DNA of 64,000 nucleotides from positions 62,001 to 126,000 of the forward strand of contig JAFQEO010000004.1 of assembly GCA_017399005.1 (NCBI GenBank), given 5' to 3'. The stretch is from Peptococcaceae bacterium (lineage in GTDB: Bacteria > Bacillota > Peptococcia > Peptococcales > Peptococcaceae). Each line of letters opens with the position of its first letter. Position 1 is the stretch's first letter. A program made the position numbers and the translations under genes. Of the stretch, positions 7,936 to 17,514 are shown one piece after another. The notes beneath the pieces are model-generated. The model worked only from the letters and a program-made list of their open reading frames with translations. It was not told the DNA's origin and searched no databases.

Positions 7936-9489
7936 ATGAGCAACTACGCACCACAGCAGGGGCGTCCATATGAGGAGATTCTGGCTCAGCTGGACAGTTT
8001 CGGCGCTGACGACCCCAACTATAAAGATGCAAAAACATGGAGTCTGGTTTATTACAAAGACGAGGCCTATACACAGTTTCTGGCCGAAGCCTATGCTAAA
8101 TATTTCTCAGCCAACGGGCTGAATCCGACAGCCTTTAAAAGCCTGAAACGCTTTGAAAAAGAAATTCTCGGCTTCACCGCCGAACTGCTGCATGTGGATG
8201 AAAACGCCTGCGGCGTTGTAACATCCTGCGGCACCGAAAGCTGTATGCTGGCCGTTAAAACCTATCGGGATTTAGGCCGCACGAAGGGCATCCGCAAACC
8301 GGAAATGATTATCCCGGAAACTGCCCACGTCGCATGGGACAAAGGGGCTGCCTATTTTAATGTAAAAATCCGCCGTGCACCGCTGGCCGACAACTGGGGC
8401 GTTGACGTGGAAGCCGTAAAAAAAATGATTAACAAAAACACCATTATGATTCTGGGCGGTGCTCCCGAATATCCGCACGGCATCATTGACCCTATTGAAG
8501 AACTGGGTGCTCTGGCAAAAGAACATAATATCCCGTTCCATGTAGATGCCTGCGTAGGCGGCTATATCCTGCCGTTTATTGAAAAGGCCGGTTACAGTGT
8601 ATCGGTTTGGGATTTCCGCGTAGAAGGCGTAACCTCCATGTCCGCCGATATTCATAAATACGGATTTGCAGCAAAAGGCGCATCCTGTATCCTGTACCGC
8701 AATATGGACTATTTCAAGCATCAGGTATTTGTGCACGAAACCTGGCCGGGCGGCGTGTTTGCCTCCCCTGCCTTTCTGGGCACACGGCCGGGCGGTGCTT
8801 ATGCGGCTGCATGGGCAGCCATTCAGGCCAATGGTATCGAAGGCTATACCGAACTGGCCCGCCGCACCATGGACGCCACCAATCGGCTGAAAGAAGGCAT
8901 TAAAGCTATGGGCTGCTTTGAAATCATCGGCAGTCCGGTTGCCAGTCTGTTCGCCTACCGCTCCATCGACAAACGGGTGAACGCTTTCGCCGTTGGCGAT
9001 GTGATGGAACAGAAAGGCTGGCATATCGACCGGCTTCAGCATCCGGATGCACTGCACGCCATGGTAACCGCCTCCCACGATAAAGTGGTGGATCAGTATC
9101 TGGCTGATTTAAAAGATGCCGTGGAAATTGTAAAAGCTCATCCTGAACTGATTGATGAAGGACAGGCTGCTACCTACGGTATGATTTCCCACATTCCACT
9201 GCGAGGCGTTGTGCGCCAGCAGGTGCTGGACATGTTTGCCAGCTCCTATCAGCTCAGCGCCAAAGAACTGGATTTGTCTGACAGCAGTGCCATGACACCT
9301 GGCGGCAAAGGCAAAGCCGTTCTCGACCGGCTCATCAGCCTGTATGTGCGCAAGCAGTCCCAGCGTAAAAACCAGCAGGCTGCGGCAGGCTCTGCACAGC
9401 CATCTCTGCCGGTAAAAGCATCGGCACTTAAAACACTGCGCCACAACCCGGTCACAGCTGCAGTGCAGAAACTGCGAAACCGCAAATAA
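7936..9489 (+). CDS. PLP-dependent sphingosine-1-phosphate lyase-like / group II decarboxylase
   Basis: A 517-residue PLP enzyme. Motifs are CGTESCMLAVKTYRD, TAHVAWDKGAAYF, ILGGAPEYPHGIIDPIEEL, HVDACVGGYILPF and the PLP lysine in SADIHKYGFAAKG (Lys241). This set matches the S1P-lyase branch of the group II decarboxylase fold better than glutamate decarboxylases. The family cleaves phosphorylated long-chain bases to phosphoethanolamine and an aldehyde, but bacterial relatives may be amino-acid decarboxylases, so the reaction is open. A basic tail of about 45 residues, rich in Gln/Ala/Lys, follows the catalytic domain. It lies in a probable operon with the DUF819 transporter; the ribosome binding site AAAGGAGGAG is strong. 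Confidence 0.85.
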   Translation: MSNYAPQQGRPYEEILAQLDSFGADDPNYKDAKTWSLVYYKDEAYTQFLAEAYAKYFSANGLNPTAFKSLKRFEKEILGFTAELLHVDENACGVVTSCGTESCMLAVKTYRDLGRTKGIRKPEMIIPETAHVAWDKGAAYFNVKIRRAPLADNWGVDVEAVKKMINKNTIMILGGAPEYPHGIIDPIEELGALAKEHNIPFHVDACVGGYILPFIEKAGYSVSVWDFRVEGVTSMSADIHKYGFAAKGASCILYRNMDYFKHQVFVHETWPGGVFASPAFLGTRPGGAYAAAWAAIQANGIEGYTELARRTMDATNRLKEGIKAMGCFEIIGSPVASLFAYRSIDKRVNAFAVGDVMEQKGWHIDRLQHPDALHAMVTASHDKVVDQYLADLKDAVEIVKAHPELIDEGQAATYGMISHIPLRGVVRQQVLDMFASSYQLSAKELDLSDSSAMTPGGKGKAVLDRLISLYVRKQSQRKNQQAAAGSAQPSLPVKASALKTLRHNPVTAAVQKLRNRK

Positions 9490-9507
9490 AATAACCATTA
9501 TACAAGC

Positions 9508-9538
9508 AATGCCTGACAGAACAAATCTGTCAGGCATT
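9508..9538. terminator. Bidirectional terminator
   Basis: AATGCCTGACAGA (9508-9520) and TCTGTCAGGCATT (9526-9538) form a perfect 13-bp stem between the convergent PLP enzyme gene and yfcC. Confidence 0.85.
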
Positions 9539-9567
9539 CTCTGTTTTTCGGTATTCTTACTGTCCGC

Positions 9568-10986
9568 TTACAGTATTGACCCTGCGGCCAGAAAGCCGAT
9601 GGTCAGCACCAGTACAATGGCTACCAGCCCGATAACATACCGAAGCCATCGGTCATACGGGATATGCGCCACTGCCAGAGCACCCATCACAACGGCACTG
9701 GTCGGCGTTAAGAGATTTACCAGCCCGGAAGCTGACTGAAAGGCAGTGATAATCAGCGCACTGCTGATATTGGTGAACTCGCCCAGAGGCACCATAATCG
9801 GGATAGACAGTGTTGCCAGCCCGGAACTGGACGGAATCAGAAACGACAGCGGCAGATACAGAAGGTAAGTCAGCACGATAAACAGCACCGAGCTGGCACC
9901 TGCCAGCGCCTGTTCCCCCCAGTTTAAAATGGTATCGGTAATAAAACCCGAGTTCATAATTACCGTGATGCCCCGGGAGATAGCGATGATAAAGGCAACC
10001 CCCAGCAGTTCTGATGCGCCCTGCACAAAACCTTCAATCAGCTCCTGCTCCTTCATGCGCACTGCCAGCCCGGCAATAATGCCCGCCACCAGAAACAGCG
10101 CCGATAATTCCGTAAAGTACCAGCCCAGCGTCGGCAAAAAGGTGATGCCTAAATCATTGAACGGAATCACCGAGTAAATCATCAGCAGGAATGTACCGGC
10201 AAAAATAATCAGTGCCAGTTTGCGCTTGCCCGTCAGTTCCATGCCCTCCTGGTCGTCCCAGTTGATAGCAAACCGCTTGCGGTTTTCCTCATACTGGCTG
10301 GCTACAATCGATGCCTGCGGATTGGCGTGTACCTTTGCCGCATAGCGCATTACATAGGTAATGGCAACAGCCTCCAGTATCAGCAGCATCAGCAACCTTA
10401 AAAACAGCCCGTCACCCAGCGAGATTCCGGCAAAACCGGAGGCAATGCCGGTGGCAAAAGGGTTTACCGTGGAACACAGCGTGCCGATACCGGCCCCCAG
10501 CATAATAACCGACACCGCGGTGATAGAATCGTATCCGGCGGCGATAAACACCGGCAGCAAGAGCGGATAAAAGGCCATGGTTTCCTCCCACATGCCGAAG
10601 CTGGTACCGCCCAGCCCGAATAAAATCATCAGGATGGGAATCATGAATTTCTCACGGCCGTTTAACAGCCGGATAACCCGTGCAATGCCGGCATTGATGG
10701 CACCGGTTTTCATAATAACGCCCAGAAATCCACCCACCATCAGAATGAACAACGCAATCTCCACCGCCTCGTAGAAGCCGTGAAAGGATGCAAGCATTAC
10801 ATCAAAAATGCTCTGTGCGTTGGAATCCACCCGGTGGTAGGTTCCGGCAATGGGCTGCGCCACATCGCCGTTTTGTGTGTACTCGTACTGCCCGGCAGGA
10901 ATCACCCAGGTGAGAAGCATCATAATCAGGATAATGCCAAACAGAATGGTGTATGCACTAGGCATCCGAAAGGTTCTGCTTTTCAT
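9568..10986 (-). CDS. YfcC-family transporter of the arginine deiminase operon
   Basis: A 472-residue membrane protein of the YfcC branch of the DcuC-like superfamily, with roughly 12 hydrophobic segments. It starts MKSRTFRMPSAYTILFG, continues with WVIPAGQYEY, and has conserved GGTSFGMWEETMAFYPLL. The start at 10986 is preferred because GAGGGG is 8 nt upstream; ATG 10992 and GTG 10995 are further upstream. The ATG at 10992 overlaps the arcC stop (TGATG). As the last gene of arcA-arcB-arcC, it is the likely arginine/ornithine (or citrulline) exchanger, in place of the APC-type ArcD. That substrate is inferred from context. Confidence 0.85.
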   Translation of the reverse strand: MKSRTFRMPSAYTILFGIILIMMLLTWVIPAGQYEYTQNGDVAQPIAGTYHRVDSNAQSIFDVMLASFHGFYEAVEIALFILMVGGFLGVIMKTGAINAGIARVIRLLNGREKFMIPILMILFGLGGTSFGMWEETMAFYPLLLPVFIAAGYDSITAVSVIMLGAGIGTLCSTVNPFATGIASGFAGISLGDGLFLRLLMLLILEAVAITYVMRYAAKVHANPQASIVASQYEENRKRFAINWDDQEGMELTGKRKLALIIFAGTFLLMIYSVIPFNDLGITFLPTLGWYFTELSALFLVAGIIAGLAVRMKEQELIEGFVQGASELLGVAFIIAISRGITVIMNSGFITDTILNWGEQALAGASSVLFIVLTYLLYLPLSFLIPSSSGLATLSIPIMVPLGEFTNISSALIITAFQSASGLVNLLTPTSAVVMGALAVAHIPYDRWLRYVIGLVAIVLVLTIGFLAAGSIL

Positions 10987-10991
10987 CGGCA

Positions 10992-11939
10992 TCACCCCTC
11001 AATCACGGTGCCGGTACGGCCTGCCAGCGCATCTTCCGCCTTATACAGCGAGGTGATAATGGCTTTGCGCCCCGGCTTTGAGTGTGCAAACCGGATAGCA
11101 GCCTGCATCTTTGGAAGCATGCTGCCCGGTGCAAAATGGCCCTCGTTCACATACTGCTTTGCCTCTTCCACCGTAATGGCACCCAGCGCTTTCTGATTCG
11201 GCTGGTTAAAGTTGAGACAGACCTGTTCCACCTCGGTCAGAATCATCAGGATATCGGCCGACATCCCCTCTGCCAGCCGTTCTGCCGCCAGATCCTTATC
11301 GATTACCGCCGCCACACCGCGCAGCGAGCCGTCGGCATTGCGCACCACAGGAATGCCGCCCCCGCCGCAGGTTACCGTGATGGTGCTGTCCCACAGGGTT
11401 TTGATGGTATCGATTTCTACAATATCCAGAGGTTCCGGCGAGGCCACCACACGGCGCCAGCCTCTGCCCGCATCCTCTTTCATCACATAGCCTTTTTCCT
11501 TTTCCAGAGCCTTTGCCTCCTGCTCGGTATAAAACGGGCCGATTGGCTTGGATGGATTGGAAAAAGCAGGGTCATTCTCATCCACCACCATCTGGGTAAT
11601 CACCGTAACCACCGGCAGATGGCGATTGCGTTTTTCCAGCGATTTGCGCAGCGCCTGCTGAATATGATAGCCGATATACCCCTGGCTCATAGCGCCGCAT
11701 ACATCAAAAGGCAGAGCCGGTGTTACATGGCTGGCCGCTTCCGTTGCCAGCAGAATACGACCCACCTGCGGCCCGTTGCCGTGCACAATGGCCAGTTCAT
11801 AGCCGCTGGCGCTCAACTGTGCAATATATTCGCTGGTCTTCGCCACCACATTCATCTGCGACTGGGAGGTGGGCGGCAGACCCTTTTCCTCCAGCGCATT
11901 GCCGCCCAGCGCAATTACTACTTTAATCGGCTGTGCCAT
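10992..11939 (-). CDS. arcC: Carbamate kinase
   Basis: A 315-residue enzyme that makes ATP from carbamoyl phosphate and ADP, the energy-yielding last step of arginine deiminase catabolism. It starts with KVVIALGGNAL, followed by the nucleotide/substrate motifs VHGNGPQVG and CGGGGIPVV, and DKDLAAERLAEGMSADI near the middle. Length is typical. The stop codon overlaps a potential yfcC start. It is separated from arcB by about 95 nt that hold a short palindromic element. Confidence 0.97.
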   Translation of the reverse strand: MAQPIKVVIALGGNALEEKGLPPTSQSQMNVVAKTSEYIAQLSASGYELAIVHGNGPQVGRILLATEAASHVTPALPFDVCGAMSQGYIGYHIQQALRKSLEKRNRHLPVVTVITQMVVDENDPAFSNPSKPIGPFYTEQEAKALEKEKGYVMKEDAGRGWRRVVASPEPLDIVEIDTIKTLWDSTITVTCGGGGIPVVRNADGSLRGVAAVIDKDLAAERLAEGMSADILMILTEVEQVCLNFNQPNQKALGAITVEEAKQYVNEGHFAPGSMLPKMQAAIRFAHSKPGRKAIITSLYKAEDALAGRTGTVIEG

Positions 11940-11979
11940 AAAATCACTCCTTTTTTATAATTCGTTCAACACTCAAGAC

Positions 11980-12034
11980 GCAGTTATTTTTTCGTATCGC
12001 AAGGCAACAAAGCGATACGGAAAAAGAACCAGCC
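11980..12034 (-). repeat. Palindromic repeat, short form (copy A)
   Basis: TTTTTTCGTATCGC (11987-12000) pairs with GCGATACGGAAAAAG (12012-12026) around AAGGCAACAAA. The outer arms and the AAGGC and CAA core pieces match the longer copies B-E, but the two inner stems are missing. It begins directly after the arcB stop codon, as the other copies do after their genes. Confidence 0.65.
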
Positions 12035-13027
12035 CTAAATAGTGGCTACCATGACTGCTTTGATCGTATGCATTCTATTTTCTGCCTCGTCAAATACAAC
12101 CGAGTGCGGGCCGCGGAACACCTCATCGGTCACTTCACGGATATCGATGCCTTTTGCATTCCACTCGGCCGCCATTTTGGTGTTGAAATCATGGAACGAT
12201 GGCAGACAGTGCAGATACAGCACATTTGGATTTTTTGTCATCTTCAGCACGTCCTCCGTAATACGGTATGGAGTCAGCAGTTTTACACGCTCCGGAATCA
12301 GGTCTTCCTCGCCCATGGATGCCCAGATATCACCGTAGATTACATCAGCACCTTCCACCGCTTTCATATCATCGGTAATCTCAATTTTTGCACCGGTCTG
12401 GGCAGCTACTTTCTGTACTTCCTGCATCACGGTTTTATCAATACCGTCAATCAGACTCTTCGGCCCGATACCTACAAAGTGCATACCCATTTTGGCACAG
12501 CCGTACATCCAGGCATAGCACATGTTATTGCGTACATCGCCCGGGAATACCACCTTCACTTTGTTCAGAGGAATAGCCAGATGCTCCTCGATGGTAAGCA
12601 TATCCGCCAGAATCTGGGTCGGGTGGTCGGCATCGGTCAGGCCGTTAAACACCGGCACGCCGGCATGCTGCGCCAGCTGTTCCACCACCACCTGGTCGAA
12701 GCCGCGGTACTCGATACCGTCAAAGAACCGCCCCAGCACCTTTGCCGTATCCTCCAGCGATTCCTTTTTGCCCATCTGGGAACTGCCCGAATCCAGAAAT
12801 GTTACATGGGCACCTTCGTCATGGGCCGCCACCTCAAAGGCACAGCGAGTACGGGTGGATGTTTTCTCAAACAGCAGAACAATATTTTTGCCTTTCAGAT
12901 TCTGTTCACAGATACCGGCCCGTTTTTTCGATTTTAAATCATGCGCCAGATCCAGCAGATAGCGAATCTGCGCAGGCGTTAAATCCATTAATGTTAAAAA
13001 GCTCTTACCTTTTAAATTTACAGCCAT
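12035..13027 (-). CDS. arcB: Ornithine carbamoyltransferase (catabolic)
   Basis: A 330-residue enzyme converting citrulline and phosphate to ornithine and carbamoyl phosphate when run in the catabolic direction. It has the carbamoyl-phosphate motif STRTRCAFEVA, HPTQ in TDADHPTQILADML, and the ornithine-site motif HCLPSFHD (often HCLPAFHD). The start at 13027 (MAVNLKGKSFLTL) has CAGGAGG about 9 nt upstream; ten extra upstream codons are not needed. It lies between arcA and arcC, flanked on both sides by palindromic elements. Confidence 0.96.
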   Translation of the reverse strand: MAVNLKGKSFLTLMDLTPAQIRYLLDLAHDLKSKKRAGICEQNLKGKNIVLLFEKTSTRTRCAFEVAAHDEGAHVTFLDSGSSQMGKKESLEDTAKVLGRFFDGIEYRGFDQVVVEQLAQHAGVPVFNGLTDADHPTQILADMLTIEEHLAIPLNKVKVVFPGDVRNNMCYAWMYGCAKMGMHFVGIGPKSLIDGIDKTVMQEVQKVAAQTGAKIEITDDMKAVEGADVIYGDIWASMGEEDLIPERVKLLTPYRITEDVLKMTKNPNVLYLHCLPSFHDFNTKMAAEWNAKGIDIREVTDEVFRGPHSVVFDEAENRMHTIKAVMVATI

Positions 13028-13111
13028 TATTGACAGCCTCCTGTAAAAAAATTTCAACCTTAATTATCAGGGCTCAGATATTTTTTAGAATATTTTCCTG
13101 TACCCTATAAG

Positions 13112-13225
13112 CGCCGTTATTTTTCTGTTTGACAAGGCGGCTTTTTGAACAGTGCGCGACGCGTACTTAAAGTACGCAAGGCGTGCTGTTCAAAAAACAA
13201 CGCCGTCAAACGGGAAAAGAACAAG
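13112..13225 (-). repeat. Nested palindromic repeat, copy B
   Basis: Three nested stems. Outer: TTTTTCTGTTTGAC with GTCAAACGGGAAAAG. Middle: TTTTTGAACAG with CTGTTCAAAAA. Inner: GCGTACTT with AAGTACGC. AAGGCG appears after the outer left arm and again after the inner stem. The copy ends 2 nt from the arcA stop codon, in the arcA-arcB gap. Arm sequences differ from other copies but remain complementary. Confidence 0.85.
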
Positions 13226-13226
13226 C

Positions 13227-14456
13227 TTAGATATCTTCACGAATGAGCGGCATACTCATACATCTCGGCCCCCCGCGTCCCCGCGACAACTCCGACGACG
13301 GCATCACATAAGTTTTCACGCCGTTTTCCTGTAAAATCTCGTTGGTCACATAGTTGCGGGAGTACACCACCACTTCACCCGGTGCAATAGCCAGTGTGTT
13401 GGAACCGTCATTCCACTGCTCGCGGGCCGAATCAATCACATGGTTGCTGCCGCATTTAATCAGTGTCACTTTGTCCAGATGCAGATGCCGTTTGAGGATG
13501 TCCTCTAAACTGCCGCTCTCCTGCGTAATGCGGATGCGCTGGCCGTTTTCCCGCTCGATAACAAACACGTCCATATCGCGCATAATATTCGGATGAATGG
13601 TGAATTTGTCGTAGTCCACCATGGTAAACACAGTATCCAGATGCATAAAGGTACGCTGTTTTGGAATGTTAATGGCCAGGATTTTTTTAAAGTATGTCTC
13701 TTCGGTCAGCACCTTCTGGGCAAATTTCTCAATGGCATTTTCATGGGTGCGCTGAGAAATGCCGATGGCAATCGTCTCTTTGTTTAAAATCAGAATATCG
13801 CCGCCCTCCAGCGAGAAGTTCTCGTTGCGGTCATACCACACGTCGGTATTCTTATACAGCGGATGATATTCAAAAATAAATTTGGCAAACAGAGTTTCCC
13901 GGTGCCGTGTCTCGGTAAACATTTTGTGAATGCTTACGCCGTTGCCGATAGACGCAAACGGGTCACGAGTAAAGTACAGGTTTGGCATAGGGTCCAGCAC
14001 AAAGGGATAATCGTTGTTCAGGTTGCGCAGGAAATCGCCCAGGCTTTTGCCTTCCGCCTGCTGAATCTCGGTTTTACGAATACCGGCCATCATTTTGGCA
14101 ATCATAGTTTTGTTGTCCAGTGAACGGAAGTAATCGGTTAAGATATCCCGCTCCCGGCTGGTGGTAATGCTGGCGTCGTCAATCAGCTCCTTAATCAGCT
14201 GTTCCTTCACATCCTGATTGATGATGGACTCCGCCACCAGGTCGCTTAAATATACCACTTCCACGCCGTTCTGGCGTAAAATATCAGCAAAACTGTTATG
14301 CTCCTCCTGTGCAATGCGCAGATAGGGGATATCATCAAACAGGAGCCGTTCCAGATATTCTGGCATCAGGTTTTCAAGCTCCTGCCCCGGACGGTGAAGC
14401 ATTACTTTTTTCAGCCTGCCGATTTCAGAGTTTACATGAATTGCTGGGATCTGCAA
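13227..14456 (-). CDS. arcA: Arginine deiminase
   Basis: A 409-residue enzyme hydrolysing arginine to citrulline and ammonia. Motifs are [31 protein letters not shown] and the catalytic Cys399 in [12 protein letters not shown]. The start is the TTG at 14456 ([17 protein letters not shown]), with TGAGGTG about 7 nt upstream; no ATG lies in a sensible position, and ADI proteins begin with this [17 protein letters not shown] block. First gene of the arc operon, transcribed away from the FAH-family gene. Confidence 0.97.
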   Translation of the reverse strand: MQIPAIHVNSEIGRLKKVMLHRPGQELENLMPEYLERLLFDDIPYLRIAQEEHNSFADILRQNGVEVVYLSDLVAESIINQDVKEQLIKELIDDASITTSRERDILTDYFRSLDNKTMIAKMMAGIRKTEIQQAEGKSLGDFLRNLNNDYPFVLDPMPNLYFTRDPFASIGNGVSIHKMFTETRHRETLFAKFIFEYHPLYKNTDVWYDRNENFSLEGGDILILNKETIAIGISQRTHENAIEKFAQKVLTEETYFKKILAINIPKQRTFMHLDTVFTMVDYDKFTIHPNIMRDMDVFVIERENGQRIRITQESGSLEDILKRHLHLDKVTLIKCGSNHVIDSAREQWNDGSNTLAIAPGEVVVYSRNYVTNEILQENGVKTYVMPSSELSRGRGGPRCMSMPLIREDI

Positions 14457-14779
14457 GTTAACACCTCATTTCAGATTTCTTTTCAAAAGTATATCAAAAG
14501 CATCGCGTGCATGCTGCGTAACGCAGATGTATTCCATCCACAGCACGCATTTTCTGCTGTACTGTTATCTTGCAGCATCCTGCAGCCGGATATACTGTCA
14601 GTTTTCTCCTGTTTTTATTATGTTTTTGTTATGTTTTTTTGCATTTTTCCAGCACTTCAGCACAGATAGTTCTTGCACATCAGATATGAAAAAAATATAA
14701 TAAGTATATTGCAAATCGTTTTACTTTTGTTTTTATCAGTTTGTTTCGTTATTTCACAGACCGCACGGAGGAATCACCC
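14457..14779. other. Divergent control region arcA / FAH hydrolase
   Basis: A 323-bp gene-free stretch. On the plus strand a near-consensus promoter TTGCAC (14673-14678), 17 nt, TATAAT (14696-14701) serves the FAH gene. On the arc side I see a short CTGCGTAACGCAG palindrome (about 14514) but no clear ArgR operator or promoter I can defend. Confidence 0.6.
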
Positions 14780-15676
14780 ATGAAATTTTATACTTATAAA
14801 AATAAACAGACCGGAAAAGAAGAACTGGCTATCGGCTGTGCCGTAAACGAGGAACGCCTGTATCCGCTGAGCCAGTTTGATATGCAGTTTGCCGATATGA
14901 CCGACCTGATTACACGCATTACACCGGCGGAACTGCAGATTCTGCAAATCGCAAGCCTCAAAGAGGAAGGGCTGCGCTTTATTCCAAAAGAGGACGTGAT
15001 TGCCTGTGCACCGATTCCCCGTCCCCGCCAGGATGTTATCTGCCTGGGCATTAACTATATGGCACATGCAGAAGAATCGGCACGTTACAAAAAAGAAGCC
15101 TTCGGCGGCGACCGTCCGTATCCGATTTATTTTGCCAAACGGGTAAACGAGGCAGTGGGTGACAACGGCATTGTGTCTGCCTATGAAAATCTGGTGGACA
15201 GCCTGGATTACGAGGTGGAACTGGCTGTGGTAATCGGCAAAGATGCTAAAAACGTAGCAAAAGAAGATGCCTATGACTATGTATTCGGCTACACCATTTT
15301 AAACGATATCAGTGCCCGCAATCTGCAGACTCGCCATAAACAATGGTATTTCGGCAAAAGCCTGGACGGTTTTACACCAATCGGGCCATGCATCACCACT
15401 GTGGACGAGTTTCAGAATCCACCGGAACTGGCAATCAAAAGCTATGTAAACGGCGAACTGCGCCAGAACAGCAATACCAGTCTTCTTATTTTTGATGTGG
15501 CACATGTCATTTCCGAATTATCACAGGGCATGACACTGAAAGCCGGCACCATTATTGCAACCGGCACACCGGCCGGTGTGGGCATGGGCTTTGAACCGCC
15601 GAACTTCCTGAAACCAGGCGATACCGTCACCTGTGAAATTGAAAAAATCGGTACATTAACCTGCACCATTCAGTAA
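14780..15676 (+). CDS. Fumarylacetoacetate hydrolase (FAH) family protein
   Basis: A 298-residue FAH-family enzyme; these use a divalent metal to hydrolyse, decarboxylate or isomerise acylpyruvate-type keto acids. Motifs are DVICLGINYMAHAEES, the metal-binding DYEVELAVVIGK, GYTILNDISARNLQ and ATGTPAGVGMGFEPP. A family N-terminal extension of about 80 residues precedes the catalytic domain. The start at 14780 has GGAGGAATC upstream. It is a single gene with its own promoter and terminator, so the substrate cannot be read from context. Confidence 0.9.
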   Translation: MKFYTYKNKQTGKEELAIGCAVNEERLYPLSQFDMQFADMTDLITRITPAELQILQIASLKEEGLRFIPKEDVIACAPIPRPRQDVICLGINYMAHAEESARYKKEAFGGDRPYPIYFAKRVNEAVGDNGIVSAYENLVDSLDYEVELAVVIGKDAKNVAKEDAYDYVFGYTILNDISARNLQTRHKQWYFGKSLDGFTPIGPCITTVDEFQNPPELAIKSYVNGELRQNSNTSLLIFDVAHVISELSQGMTLKAGTIIATGTPAGVGMGFEPPNFLKPGDTVTCEIEKIGTLTCTIQ

Positions 15677-15714
15677 ACACACAAAAATCACACAAATATA
15701 TAAACAGACATAAA

Positions 15715-15768
15715 AAACAGGCTGACTGCCGGTCAACCCTCACGGGAAGCGGCAATCAGCCTGTTTTG
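15715..15768. terminator. Bidirectional terminator
   Basis: AAAACAGGCTGA pairs with TCAGCCTGTTTT, with an inner TGCCG/CGGCA helix, between the convergent FAH gene and the 15797 gene. Confidence 0.8.
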
Positions 15769-15796
15769 TTTATTCGTTTTCCGTTATCTTTTTTTC

Positions 15797-16522
15797 TTAT
15801 TCATTTGCACATTTGCCGTAGGGTCTGCACTGAAATTTCGGCTGTGTTGGCTGATACGCCTTCGGTTTGCCAAGAATTTCAGACCAGATAATCCCCTGAA
15901 TCAGCGCCTCTGAATCGGTTTTCACTTCGATAGAAGCTGTTTGAGAAGCCTTCCGCTCTCTGTCCTGATTCTGCTTGCTGTACTGAATGTTTGGATTCAG
16001 CTCAATGCGGTGTTCACAGTTTTCCTGATTTTCAAATGCGTTTTTCAGAGGTTTTACGCTGGCTGTCACTTTTGTGTGTTCTTCGCGTTTTTCCCGGTCA
16101 GGCCGCATTTCCATCAGAGTTTTGGTAGGCAGTGCAGCCGGGGATTTCTTCTCCGCCTGCGGCGCAGCCTTCCGTTTTTTTAGCATAGCGCTCTGTTTTT
16201 TTGGAGAAGTCTGAACCACAACCTGTTTTTCTCTTGCCGGTTTTGCAGGATGTTCTTCCGCATCCATGGCATTGACCCAGTCCTCCAGGTCTTTCAGGAA
16301 ACCTCCAAACGGAGAGTCCGATGCCTGCTGCGGCTTCCGGGAAACCGGTTCGGCAGCTTTGGGCTTTGCCTGACTCTGCTGCCTTGCTGCACTTTCACTG
16401 CGATATACCGGCTGACCCTGCATCTTCTGCCGCTGCTCCCGCTGCTGCTTTGCCTGTTCACTTTTCTTTTTGCTGTCCAGAATGGAAACCACTATGAACG
16501 CAATAATCATCAGCCATTCCAT
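15797..16522 (-). CDS. Uncharacterised membrane-anchored protein downstream of floA
   Basis: I do not recognise this 241-residue protein. It has one N-terminal membrane segment (MEWLMIIAFIVVSIL), then a long charged, Gln/Lys-rich and probably disordered region (residues 20-200), and a short conserved-looking end with LIQGIIWSEILGKP. The start is 11 nt after the floA stop, so it is probably the third gene of nfeD-floA. The layout (anchor, flexible linker, C-terminal motif) suggests a scaffold or adaptor at flotillin-rich membranes; this is inference from position only. Confidence 0.7.
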   Translation of the reverse strand: MEWLMIIAFIVVSILDSKKKSEQAKQQREQRQKMQGQPVYRSESAARQQSQAKPKAAEPVSRKPQQASDSPFGGFLKDLEDWVNAMDAEEHPAKPAREKQVVVQTSPKKQSAMLKKRKAAPQAEKKSPAALPTKTLMEMRPDREKREEHTKVTASVKPLKNAFENQENCEHRIELNPNIQYSKQNQDRERKASQTASIEVKTDSEALIQGIIWSEILGKPKAYQPTQPKFQCRPYGKCANE

Positions 16523-16533
16523 ATGGCATCACC

Positions 16534-17514
16534 CTATTCTTTATCAACAGCCGGGCTGGTCGCAGTTGCAATATTGTCACGCATGGAGGTATCTGCCTGT
16601 ACGTTCAGCATGTTGTAATAATCCATAACGCCCAGATTGCCGTTTCTTAACGCTTCGGCCATTGCAATCGGCACTTCTGCCTCTGCTTCTACTACACGCG
16701 CTCTCATTTCCTGAACGCGGGCTTTCATTTCCTGTTCCTGTGCAACTGCCATTGCACGGCGTTCTTCGGCTTTTGCCTGCGCAATGTTTTTATCTGCTTC
16801 TGCCTGGTCAATCTGTAATTCAGCACCGATGTTTTTACCAACATCTACGTCTGCAATATCGATGGACAGAATTTCAAAGGCTGTACCGGAGTCCAGACCT
16901 TTTGCCAGTACGGTTTTGGAGATGTTGTCCGGGTTTTCCAGCACATCTTTATGGCTTTCCGCACTACCAACGGTACTTACAATCCCTTCCCCTACACGGG
17001 CAATGATTGTTTCCTCACCGGCACCGCCGACTAAGCGGTCAATGTTTGCACGCACGGTTACACGGGCAATTGCTTTTACCTGAATCCCGTTTTTCGCCAT
17101 AGCAGCGATAACCGGAGTTTCAATTACTTTTGGTGTTACCGATACCATAACCGCTTCTTTTACATCACGGCCTGCCAGGTCAATAGCAGCCGCTCTGGAG
17201 AAGTTCAGTTCGATACCTGCACGTTCTGCCGCAATCAGCGCGTCGATAACTTTATCAACGTTACCGCCTGCCAGATAGTGCGCTTCCAGTTTGGAAGTAT
17301 CCATATCCAGACCTGCTTTGATTGCTTTAATTAACGGCATAACGATTTTGTGCGGAGGTACCCGTCTTAAACGCATACCTACCAGATTAAACAGACCTAC
17401 TTTAACACCTGCTGCCAGAGCAGAAATCCACAGGCCGATTGGTACAAATCTGAAAAATACCATCAGTAAAATCAGTACCAGTAAAATTGCAATCAGTAAT
17501 CCACCTAAACCCAT
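16534..17514 (-). CDS. floA: Flotillin-like protein FloA
   Basis: A 326-residue membrane-anchored protein that organises functional membrane microdomains. It has an N-terminal hydrophobic hairpin (residues 3-45), then the family block [20 protein letters not shown] and [19 protein letters not shown], then an Ala/Glu-rich coiled coil (about 225-290) with repeated AEA/QEM heptads. The start overlaps the stop of nfeD (TAATG), which implies coupling. The nfeD-floA pair is the classical arrangement in Bacillota. Confidence 0.95.
   Translation of the reverse strand: MGLGGLLIAILLVLILLMVFFRFVPIGLWISALAAGVKVGLFNLVGMRLRRVPPHKIVMPLIKAIKAGLDMDTSKLEAHYLAGGNVDKVIDALIAAERAGIELNFSRAAAIDLAGRDVKEAVMVSVTPKVIETPVIAAMAKNGIQVKAIARVTVRANIDRLVGGAGEETIIARVGEGIVSTVGSAESHKDVLENPDNISKTVLAKGLDSGTAFEILSIDIADVDVGKNIGAELQIDQAEADKNIAQAKAEERRAMAVAQEQEMKARVQEMRARVVEAEAEVPIAMAEALRNGNLGVMDYYNMLNVQADTSMRDNIATATSPAVDKE

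Noticed and set aside
8272-9078. Long minus-strand frame of 268 codons opposite the PLP enzyme gene
   Set aside because: It mirrors a clear S1P-lyase-like gene on the plus strand and has no recognisable protein motif or ribosome binding site.
11082-11960. Plus-strand frame of 292 codons opposite arcC
   Set aside because: Antisense shadow of the carbamate kinase gene; Cys/His-rich nonsense composition.
12068-12937. Plus-strand frame of 289 codons opposite arcB
   Set aside because: Antisense shadow of ornithine carbamoyltransferase.
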